DNA from: Candidatus Aminicenantota bacterium
Lineage (GTDB): Bacteria > Acidobacteriota > Aminicenantia > UBA2199
Assembly: GCA_030671465.1 (NCBI GenBank)
Contig: DAOVIP010000088.1
Location: forward strand, 1-7,299
Reading direction: 5' to 3'
DNA: 7,299 nt
In this document: positions 1-5,653 of the stretch, one piece after another
How positions within the stretch are numbered: the first letter of the stretch is position 1
Layout of the letters: every line of letters starts with the position of its first letter
Made by a program: the position numbers and the translations under genes
Notes under the pieces: model-generated
The model's database searches: none
What the model was told of the DNA's origin: nothing
The model's input: the letters and a program-made list of their open reading frames with translations, nothing else

Positions 1-432
1 CTTGATTTCCTGGTAGTGGCAGCTATCAGTACTATCCGGCTGGATGTCATTGCCAAAAATATCCTGCCTTTCCTGATTATTGTAGCAGCCGGAATCCTCT
101 GGAATATTTTTTGTGTTACCTGGCTGGCCCGCCGATTTCTGCCCAACTTCTGGTTTGAGAGGGCCATCGCCGAAATGGGACAATCCATGGGGGTAACCGC
201 CACCGGATTACTGTTACTGCGGGCAGTAGATCCGGAAAGTGAAACCGATGCCCCATCGGCATTTGGCTATAAACAACTCCTTCATGAACCCTTCATGGGA
301 GGAGGACTCTGGACCTCACTGGTTATTCCCCTGGTCATTTTAAAGGGAGGCTGGTTGGCGTTCACCATTAGTTCCATAATGATTGTTTTCTGGTTATTGA
401 TTTTAAAATTTTTGAAAAAAAAATATAATTGA
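1..432 (+). CDS. gltS: Sodium/glutamate symporter (GltS family), C-terminal part
   Basis: This is the 3' end of an integral inner-membrane Na+-coupled glutamate carrier. The reading frame is open to base 1 (first residues LDFLVVAAIST), so the gene starts outside the window; the in-frame GTG at 16 is internal. About 143 residues remain, with hydrophobic segments around residues 20-43 and 103-140. The stretch ERAIAEMGQSMGVTATGLLL, followed by LRAVDP and then GYKQLLHEPFMGGGLW, matches what I know of the C-terminal half of longer GltS (COG0786-type) proteins, including the glycine-rich pore-loop-like motif before the last helices. The protein ends in a basic KKKYN tail. It converges on the downstream symporter gene with 24 bp between the two stop codons. 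Family assignment is by recognition; glutamate as the substrate is inferred from the family. Confidence 0.75.
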   Translation, partial: LDFLVVAAISTIRLDVIAKNILPFLIIVAAGILWNIFCVTWLARRFLPNFWFERAIAEMGQSMGVTATGLLLLRAVDPESETDAPSAFGYKQLLHEPFMGGGLWTSLVIPLVILKGGWLAFTISSIMIVFWLLILKFLKKKYN

Positions 433-453
433 GTGGTAATAATACCCCAACTC
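415..453 (-). terminator. Candidate intrinsic terminator of the DAACS symporter gene
   Basis: On the minus strand, directly after the TAA stop (459-457), the RNA can form a stem GAGT/ACTC plus GGTA/TACC with a 3-nt bulge (TGG) and a TTAT loop (453-431). This is followed by AATTATA and a run of nine T (423-415). The T-run lies inside the last codons (Lys-Lys-Lys) of the convergent gltS gene. The bulge and the 6-7 nt gap before the T-run make the match imperfect. Confidence 0.45.
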
Positions 454-456
454 TAC

Positions 457-1878
457 TTATTTCAGGTGCTTTATTCCCAGGTTTTTCTTTTCCAGCTGGG
501 TAATCACCACGCTGGCTGATGCATCTCCCACTATATTCACCGTGGTCCGGGCCATATCCATGATGCGTTCAATGCCCATAATCATGGCAATTCCCTCGGT
601 GGGAACACCAATGGATTTCAAAATCATCACCAGGATGAGCACTCCGGCCATAGGCGCACCTGCCGTACCGATCGAGGCCAGAACCACACTGAGAACCACG
701 AAGACAATTTTGGCAAATGAAATTTCAATTCCGTATATCTGGGCGATAAAAAAAATGGATATACACTGGTAAAGGGCAGTTCCATCCATGTTGATGGTCG
801 CACCCAAAGGCAGTACAAAAGACGAAATAATCCGGGGCACTTTCAATTCCTTCTCTACCGACTCCATGGTAACCGGCAGGGTGGCATTTGAAGATGAAGT
901 CGAAAAGGCCAGTAGCATGGCCGGACGAATGGCACTCCAGAATTTCAGCGGGCTTATCTTGCCGATCAACTTCACAAAGATAGAAATGATCACCAGCGCA
1001 TGTATCATCAATCCAACAATGACCAGCAGGCCGTACTTGATCAGAGAAACCAGGACATCAAATCCAAAACTTCCGATAGTGGCGGCAATCAGGGCAAAAA
1101 CCCCATAGGGTGCCGCTTTCATCACGAGGTGAATCACATTGAATATGGCTTCATTAATGCTCTCAAACCAGCTGACCAGGATGATGCGCCTGGACCGCTT
1201 CAGGGTGGTGACAGAAATACCAAACAAGAGTGCTAAAAAGATGATCTGTAACATATTGCCCTCTGCCAGCGAGCGAACCGGGTTGGCGGGAATAATCTGA
1301 ATCAGGTTGTCAATAATAGAAATATTGGTTTCTTCCTGCTGAAAAGTCAGCAGTTGATCGGAGGCATCCAGCCGGACATCCTGTCCGGGTTTTACCATAT
1401 TGACCAGGACCAGGCCGATTACAATGGCAATCACCGTGGTGGTAATATAATAAACCAGGGTTTTGGCCCCGATCTTTCCCAGTTTTTTCAAATCCCCGAT
1501 GCTGGCAGTGCCCAGAAAAAGACTCACAAAAACCAGTGGTACCACAATCAATGAAATCAGTCGAACGAAGATGGTCCCGATGGGTCGTAAAAAAACAGCC
1601 TGGTCTCTGAATAAAATGCCAACCACCACCCCCAGCAGCAGGCCAACCATAATCTTGGTCGGCAGAGAAGTATGCCTTATTAACCGTATGGAAAGTAAAA
1701 CCAGAACAACCGAGATCAGGACCACAAAAAACGGAACCCAGCTTCCCAATTTTTGAACGTTTTGTTTATAAAAAAATACATTGATTCCGACCAGAATCAA
1801 TCCCGTGAGGCCTTTAAAGGATCCGGAATGTTTCCTGAAAAACCGGATAAATTGCTGAAATAAATGTGGGAATGTCAC
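457..1878 (-). CDS. Dicarboxylate/amino acid:cation symporter (DAACS/GltP-GltPh family) with N-terminal extension
   Basis: An inner-membrane elevator-type secondary transporter, 473 aa, taking up acidic amino acids or dicarboxylates with Na+ or H+. The family core begins near residue 72 (SLPTKIMVGLLLGVVVGI is TM1). Signature elements appear in order: HP1 serine motif FSTSSSNATLPVTM (325-338), TM7 motif TINMDGTALYQ (361-371), HP2 GTAGAPMAG (404-412), and TM8 DMARTTVNIVGD (441-452). The last contains the Asp, Arg, Asn and Asp that correspond to GltPh D394, R397, N401 and D405 (here D441, R444, N448, D452). R444 favours a substrate with a side-chain carboxylate. Residues 1-71 carry two extra hydrophobic segments (about 22-37 and 46-67) not present in the compact archaeal proteins. 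The start is GTG with no Shine-Dalgarno; an extended -10 box lies 6 nt upstream. The exact substrate cannot be read from sequence. Confidence 0.93.
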   Translation of the reverse strand: MTFPHLFQQFIRFFRKHSGSFKGLTGLILVGINVFFYKQNVQKLGSWVPFFVVLISVVLVLLSIRLIRHTSLPTKIMVGLLLGVVVGILFRDQAVFLRPIGTIFVRLISLIVVPLVFVSLFLGTASIGDLKKLGKIGAKTLVYYITTTVIAIVIGLVLVNMVKPGQDVRLDASDQLLTFQQEETNISIIDNLIQIIPANPVRSLAEGNMLQIIFLALLFGISVTTLKRSRRIILVSWFESINEAIFNVIHLVMKAAPYGVFALIAATIGSFGFDVLVSLIKYGLLVIVGLMIHALVIISIFVKLIGKISPLKFWSAIRPAMLLAFSTSSSNATLPVTMESVEKELKVPRIISSFVLPLGATINMDGTALYQCISIFFIAQIYGIEISFAKIVFVVLSVVLASIGTAGAPMAGVLILVMILKSIGVPTEGIAMIMGIERIMDMARTTVNIVGDASASVVITQLEKKNLGIKHLK

Positions 1879-1884
1879 AAAATG

Positions 1885-1893
1885 ATTATAGCA
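1885..1893 (-). promoter_or_regulatory. Extended -10 promoter abutting the DAACS symporter start
   Basis: The minus strand reads TGCTATAAT, a perfect extended -10 (TGnTATAAT). It is followed by six bases (CATTTT) and then the GTG start at 1878. The best -35 is poor (TTGATT at 1911-1906 with a 15-bp spacer), as is tolerated by extended -10 promoters. The predicted transcription start falls on or next to the start codon, which would give a leaderless message. Confidence 0.55.
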
Positions 1894-1946
1894 AATATTC
1901 AGTCAAATCAAAATAGTCCCATATCCTCCCCATAATGTTCTCAAAT

Positions 1947-1968
1947 CCGCCTGCAACCTCAGAGGCGG
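1947..1968. repeat. GC-rich inverted repeat CCGCCT-N10-AGGCGG in the divergent control region
   Basis: A perfect 6-bp inverted repeat, CCGCCT (1947-1952) and AGGCGG (1963-1968), has a 10-nt centre that itself contains most of CCTC-A-GAGG. On the plus strand it is followed by CCTTTTCTT, so it resembles an intrinsic terminator. However, no plus-strand gene ends here, and it sits only 7 bp upstream of the -35 box of the TAXI operon. It may be a regulator binding site, or an insulator against antisense transcription from the divergent unit. Confidence 0.4.
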
Positions 1969-2026
1969 CCTTTTCTTGAAAATAGAATCTCAATCGATTA
2001 TAATTTAAATCCGGTTTTAAGGCCGC
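1965..2026. repeat. 8-bp inverted repeat flanking the TAXI-TRAP promoter
   Basis: GCGGCCTT (1965-1972) and its exact complement AAGGCCGC (2019-2026) bracket the -35/-10 pair. The upstream copy overlaps the CCGCCT/AGGCGG repeat. The downstream copy lies in the predicted 5' leader and includes the only Shine-Dalgarno-like bases (AAGG). The layout would suit a dimeric regulator bound on both sides of the promoter, but this is inference from one sequence. Confidence 0.35.
1976..2004 (+). promoter_or_regulatory. Sigma-70-type promoter of the TAXI-TRAP operon
   Basis: TTGAAA (1976-1981), a 17-bp spacer and TATAAT (1999-2004): a 5/6 match at -35 and a perfect -10 with optimal spacing. Transcription would start near 2011, giving a leader of about 26 nt to the ATG at 2037. 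The same hexamers and spacer recur before the small outer-membrane protein gene. Confidence 0.7.
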
Positions 2027-2036
2027 TAAAAACAGA

Positions 2037-3050
2037 ATGTTCAAAGAGATTCCGATCAACCGACACCCGGTGTTACTGCTCATAATATGTTTATTCCTGG
2101 GCTGTAATCAACTGACCTTTGTGAGTATCGGAACCGGTGCCGTCACCGGTATTTACTACCCGACCGGGGGGGCAATCTGCAGAATGATCAATCAGAAAAT
2201 GAATGAATATCAAATCAAGGCCACGGTAGAATCCACCGCCGGTTCTGTTTTCAATGTCAACGCAGTATTAAACGGAGACCTTGAATTCGGGGTGGTTCAA
2301 TCCGATCGACAGTACCAGGCGGTTCACGGTTTATCCGAATGGAAACAGCTGGGACCCCAAAAAAAACTCAGGTCTGTCTTTTCCATTCACCCGGAATCGG
2401 TTACCCTGATTGTCTCTCTCAATAGCGAAATCAGAGATGTCAAACAGTTGAGAGGGAAGCGGGTAAACCTGGGAAATCCGGGATCCGGGCCACTCCAAAA
2501 CGCCCGTGATGCATTAACCGCTTTCGGTCTCAACGAAAACGACATTGTCGCCGAGTATGTAAAGGCCATGGAAGCACCGGGATTATTACAGGACGAACGC
2601 ATCGATGCCTTCTTCTATACGGTCGGACATCCCAATGGCAATATCAAGGAAGCCACCTCCGGAAGAATTCAAGTTCGCTTCATCCCCCTGAAAGGACTGC
2701 CCATAGATTATCTGTTAAAAAAATTCCCTTATTATGCCCGGGCCATTATTCCCATTAAATTCTACTCCAATGCCAAGAATTCAGAAAATATTGAAACCTT
2801 CGGCGTCAAAGGAACCCTGGTTACCTCGGCAGCAGTAGATGAAAAAATTGTCTATGCCATAACCAGAGAAATTTTTGAAAACCTTGAAACATTTAAAAAA
2901 TTGCATCCGGCTTATTCAGCCCTGACTCCCAGAGGAATGTTATCCGGTCTAACAGCTAAAATTCACAGAGGTGCCCTGCAATACTACCGTGAATGCGGTC
3001 TTTACCCATATATCGACGACAATCTGCTCCCCGATGAAAACCAACCCTAA
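2037..3050 (+). CDS. TAXI-family TRAP transporter solute receptor, predicted lipoprotein
   Basis: The extracytoplasmic substrate-binding protein of a TRAP transporter, 337 aa, which captures ligand and delivers it to the membrane permease encoded next. The N-terminus has a short basic region, a hydrophobic core (11-21) and LFLGC with Cys23, a slightly atypical lipobox (Phe at -3). Membrane anchoring by lipidation is therefore likely but not certain. The mature protein opens with the family hallmark SIGTGAVTGIYYPTGGAIC (30-48), then STAGSVFNVNAVLNGDLEFG (66-85) with VQSD, LRGKRVNLGNPGSGPLQNAR (138-157), AFFYTVGHPNG (191-201) and IHRGALQYYRE (309-319). All are typical of TAXI (TRAP-associated extracytoplasmic immunogenic) proteins. 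Known TAXI ligands include glutamate/glutamine and 2-oxoglutarate, so a C5 acid is a reasonable guess. The ATG has only a distant AAGG (14-nt spacing). Its 3' end overlaps the permease start. Confidence 0.93.
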   Translation: MFKEIPINRHPVLLLIICLFLGCNQLTFVSIGTGAVTGIYYPTGGAICRMINQKMNEYQIKATVESTAGSVFNVNAVLNGDLEFGVVQSDRQYQAVHGLSEWKQLGPQKKLRSVFSIHPESVTLIVSLNSEIRDVKQLRGKRVNLGNPGSGPLQNARDALTAFGLNENDIVAEYVKAMEAPGLLQDERIDAFFYTVGHPNGNIKEATSGRIQVRFIPLKGLPIDYLLKKFPYYARAIIPIKFYSNAKNSENIETFGVKGTLVTSAAVDEKIVYAITREIFENLETFKKLHPAYSALTPRGMLSGLTAKIHRGALQYYRECGLYPYIDDNLLPDENQP

Positions 3051-5052
3051 GACCGGAACCCGGGCAATTCCAGAAATTATATCGCCATTATCCACCCGAA
3101 AAATCATTGCCGTTATTTCCGTGACCTGGGCCCTGTTTCAGTTATCCCTTCCCTATATTTTAATCCTGGACAGCATCAAGATCCGATCCATTCACCTGGC
3201 TTTTGCCCTGATGTTGCTTTCCATTTCGGTTCCCTTCAAAAAGTCAAATAAGCCCGGCCAGAAATCAAAAAACGCCCCATTTCACATTTCACCCGTTCAG
3301 CTTTTGCTGGCCCTGGCCGGAATCATCACGGCTCTATATATCATGATTGATTGGCAGGGTATTGCCCTTCGCTCCGGCAAACCCATACTCCGTGATATTA
3401 TTATGGGCATACTGCTGGTCCTGCTGCTGCTGGAAGCAGCCCGCAGGGTGATTGGCCCGGCACTCTCCATTATTGTCCTTCTATTCAGTCTCTATGCCTT
3501 TTTGGGACCCTATCTGATCGACCTGCTGGCCTTCAAGGGTACTTCAATCAGAAAATATGTTACCCAGGTATCACTCTCCTCCGAAGGGATCTATGGTATT
3601 CCTCTGGGAATTTCGGCAACTGTCATTTATCTCTTTGTATTACTGGGGGCCTTGCTGGAAAAAGCCGGAGCCGGAAAATTCTTCATCGACCTGGCCCTGG
3701 TTTTACTGGGCAAATTCCGGGGAGGGCCGGCCAAAGCCGCGGTTGCTGCTTCCGGATTCATGGGAATGATTTCAGGCTCCAGTATTGCCAATATTGTCAC
3801 AACCGGCACCTTTACCATTCCCCTGATGAAAAAAGTGGGTTACCCGGCCAAAAAGGCTGCGGCCATTGAAGTGGCGGCCAGTACAGACGGGCAAATCATG
3901 CCCCCGATCATGGGGGCAGCTGCTTTTATCATTGCCGAATACGTGAATATCCCCTATATCGAAGTCATAAAAGCCGCTGCTATTCCGGCTTTCGTTTCCT
4001 ATTTTACCCTCTTTTATATTACCCACCTGGAAGCCATGAAGCTGGGAATCAGAGGCCTGTCAAAGCAGGAATTGCCCCCATTTATATCAACGCTCAAGGG
4101 CGGGATACCCTACCTGTTACCCATTTCGGTCCTGTTGTTTGAATTGATCATACTCCGTCACTCTCCGGAATTGGGTGCTTTCAAAGCCATTCTAGTACTG
4201 GTTTTTATAATCATTGCCCGGGAATTGAACCAGTGGATCCGGGGTAAAATCAATTCCAAAACCGCCCTGAAACGGATCTCTACCATACTGTTGGATGGAA
4301 TCATCAAGGGCAGCCGGAATATGATTCCAGTGGCTCTGGCCACTGCAGCTGCCGGGATAATTGTGGGCATCGTTAACATGGGCATCGGCGGAATGATCAC
4401 CCAGATAGTGGAAGCCATTGCCCGGGGAAATATTTTTATATTACTGGTCATTACCGCTATAGCCAGTTTGATTTTGGGGATGGGACTGCCCACCACCGCT
4501 ACCTATATCGTAATGGCCTCACTAACAGCCCCGATAATTGTTCAAATCGGATCCATGTACGGTTTTTTTGTTCCCCTGATAGCTGCCCACCTCTTTTGCT
4601 TTTATTTTGGAATCCTGGCCGATGACACCCCACCGGTGGGGCTGGCTGCTTATGCGGCGGCAGCTATTGCAGAATCCAAACCCATTCCAACCGGAATTCA
4701 GGGTTTTTTTTATGATTTACGAACCGCGATTATTCCCTTTTTTTTTATTTTCAATACCGATTTGATTTTATACCGGATCGAAAGTTGGCCGCTGGGAATT
4801 CTGATATTTACCATGGCAGTTTTGGGCGCCTTTGCCTTTAGCAGTGCTCTGCAGGGTTTTTTCCTGACCCGAAATAAATGGTTTGAAACACCCATATTCC
4901 TGCTGGCGACCCTGATCCTGTTTCATCCTGGCCTGATCACATCACTTTTTCACCTGCCCCTCACCACCAAATACTTCGTCTACCCGGTCGGGATTCTGCT
5001 ACTGGCAGGTTTATTCCTGGGACAGAAATCGAGACTGAGGTCTAAAAGCTGA
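3034..5052 (+). CDS. TRAP transporter fused permease (4TM DctQ + 12TM DctM fusion type)
   Basis: The inner-membrane permease of the TAXI-TRAP system, coupling ligand import to an ion gradient; 672 aa from the ATG chosen here. A longer frame opens at GTG 2971 but would overlap the receptor gene by 80 bp and add an unlikely hydrophilic leader. The ATG at 3034 gives a 17-bp overlap and a family-like N-terminus. There is no clear Shine-Dalgarno, so translational coupling to the receptor is likely. Residues about 22-165 form the small Q-like part, ending with LLEAARRVIGPALS. The M-like part carries SGSSIANIVTTGTFTIPLM (247-265), STDGQIMPPIMGAAAF (283-298), LGMGLPTTATYIV (481-493) and FGILADDTPPVGLAAY (525-540), all hallmarks of the 4TM/12TM fusion family. 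Residues 560-672 add the C-terminal helices usual for TAXI permeases. One oddity is the Asp at 285, where I expect Gly (STGGQ). Length is normal for the family. Confidence 0.94.
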   Translation: MKTNPKTGTRAIPEIISPLSTRKIIAVISVTWALFQLSLPYILILDSIKIRSIHLAFALMLLSISVPFKKSNKPGQKSKNAPFHISPVQLLLALAGIITALYIMIDWQGIALRSGKPILRDIIMGILLVLLLLEAARRVIGPALSIIVLLFSLYAFLGPYLIDLLAFKGTSIRKYVTQVSLSSEGIYGIPLGISATVIYLFVLLGALLEKAGAGKFFIDLALVLLGKFRGGPAKAAVAASGFMGMISGSSIANIVTTGTFTIPLMKKVGYPAKKAAAIEVAASTDGQIMPPIMGAAAFIIAEYVNIPYIEVIKAAAIPAFVSYFTLFYITHLEAMKLGIRGLSKQELPPFISTLKGGIPYLLPISVLLFELIILRHSPELGAFKAILVLVFIIIARELNQWIRGKINSKTALKRISTILLDGIIKGSRNMIPVALATAAAGIIVGIVNMGIGGMITQIVEAIARGNIFILLVITAIASLILGMGLPTTATYIVMASLTAPIIVQIGSMYGFFVPLIAAHLFCFYFGILADDTPPVGLAAYAAAAIAESKPIPTGIQGFFYDLRTAIIPFFFIFNTDLILYRIESWPLGILIFTMAVLGAFAFSSALQGFFLTRNKWFETPIFLLATLILFHPGLITSLFHLPLTTKYFVYPVGILLLAGLFLGQKSRLRSKS

Positions 5053-5068
5053 TATTCGGCAGCCTTTT
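5044..5068 (+). terminator. Candidate intrinsic terminator of the TAXI-TRAP operon
   Basis: AAAAGCTG (5044-5051) pairs with CAGCCTTTT (5060-5068), leaving one bulged C and the loop ATATTCGG. This gives an 8-bp stem whose base is an A4/T4 tract. It overlaps the TGA stop of the permease gene. The stem is weak and there is no long T-run beyond TTTT, so read-through towards the next gene remains possible. Confidence 0.4.
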
Positions 5069-5097
5069 GATCCGGATGGGAAAAGTTCATTGTCATA

Positions 5098-5126
5098 TTG
5101 AAAAAAAGAATATTTATGCTTATAAT
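5098..5126 (+). promoter_or_regulatory. Sigma-70-type promoter of the small outer-membrane protein gene
   Basis: TTGAAA (5098-5103), a 17-bp spacer and TATAAT (5121-5126). The hexamers and spacing are the same as at the TAXI operon promoter. The spacer is A/T-rich with an A7 run. The predicted start near 5133 would leave a leader of only about 12 nt that begins at the Shine-Dalgarno. Confidence 0.75.
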
Positions 5127-5133
5127 CTCTAAC

Positions 5134-5140
5134 AAGGAGG
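5134..5140 (+). promoter_or_regulatory. Strong ribosome binding site
   Basis: AAGGAGG, 4 nt before the ATG at 5145, is a full-strength Shine-Dalgarno. It fixes this start codon. It stands out because most other genes in the window have weak sites or none. Confidence 0.85.
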
Positions 5141-5144
5141 CAAA

Positions 5145-5627
5145 ATGAAAAAAATACTAATAGTGGTTATGACCCTGTTTATCGTTTTTTCTTTTTCCAC
5201 TCAACCGCTAAATGCCCAGGATATCGGCATGAACTTCTACATTAACTTCGGACTTTTGACAGACGATAGTTTTTCGTTTAGTGATTATTTGTGGTCAGTC
5301 GGCGCCAACCTGGACATCCATATCGGTCCACTTTTAATGATAACTCCGGAATGTGATATCATCGTCTACAAATTTGATTTTGATCCGGTTATTCTGGCTC
5401 CTGCGGTAATGGCAAATATTAAATTGAAAAATGTTTTCTTCGGCCTCGGAATTACCAAATGGTTCCTGATCGGAGATTCAGTCGGTACGATTGAAGGTGA
5501 TTTTGCCCTGAAGATGAACCTCGGCCTCAGAACCAGTAATCTGCGGATAACCCTCTACGGAGTCAGCTATTTTGACAGTTTCTTTGATTATTTCCTCTTT
5601 GGAATTTCACTGGGTTTTGGGTTTTAA
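5145..5627 (+). CDS. Small secreted protein, predicted outer-membrane beta-barrel
   Basis: 160 aa; I do not recognise a named family. A classic signal peptide is visible: MKK, a hydrophobic core (4-17), and a likely signal peptidase I site after PLNA (Ala24/Gln25). The mature part of about 136 residues alternates polar and hydrophobic residues in several stretches, for example SVGANLDIHIGPLLMI, AVMANIKLKNVFFGLGI, FALKMNLGLRTSNLRITLYG and FGISLGFGF. It ends in Phe, the usual C-terminal signal for BAM-dependent insertion of barrels, and its size would suit a small barrel of about eight strands. Aromatics and Gly are frequent; there is one Cys in the mature part. It has its own promoter, strong ribosome binding site and flanking terminators, so it is probably monocistronic and well expressed. 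Function unknown: a structural or porin-like role is possible, as is a periplasmic beta-sandwich. Confidence 0.75.
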   Translation: MKKILIVVMTLFIVFSFSTQPLNAQDIGMNFYINFGLLTDDSFSFSDYLWSVGANLDIHIGPLLMITPECDIIVYKFDFDPVILAPAVMANIKLKNVFFGLGITKWFLIGDSVGTIEGDFALKMNLGLRTSNLRITLYGVSYFDSFFDYFLFGISLGFGF

Positions 5628-5634
5628 ACAACAA

Positions 5635-5653
5635 TCTGAGTGAAAACTTCAGA
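5635..5653. terminator. Weak hairpin between convergent genes
   Basis: TCTGAG (5635-5640) can pair with TTCAGA (5648-5653, including one G-U pair) around a 7-nt loop. It lies in the 21-bp gap between convergent stop codons and overlaps the TPR gene stop. On the minus strand it is followed by a T-rich TTGTTGTTT. It may serve as a modest terminator, mainly for the minus-strand operon. Confidence 0.25.

Noticed and set aside
16..432. GTG at 16 as the true start of the GltS-type gene
   Set aside because: The frame is open to base 1 and the upstream residues (LDFLV) continue the family sequence, so this is an internal codon of a truncated gene.
788..1756. Several plus-strand ORFs inside the DAACS symporter
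   Set aside because: All are antisense to a strongly recognised transporter, and the Thr/Arg/Met-rich translations are typical of complementary-strand shadows.
2015..2031. TTTTA-N7-TAAAA inverted repeat in the TAXI leader as an RNA switch
   Set aside because: The stem is five A-T pairs around a short loop, too weak to act alone as a regulatory fold.
1934..2083. Minus-strand ORF across the TAXI gene start (1886-2083)
   Set aside because: Its 5' half is antisense to the TAXI signal peptide and both promoter boxes. Only the short 3' part is considered, as a possible leader peptide.
2971..3033. Longer TRAP permease starting at GTG 2971
   Set aside because: It would overlap the receptor gene by 80 bp, and the added 21 residues are the shifted frame of conserved receptor sequence. 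ATG 3034 fits the family better.
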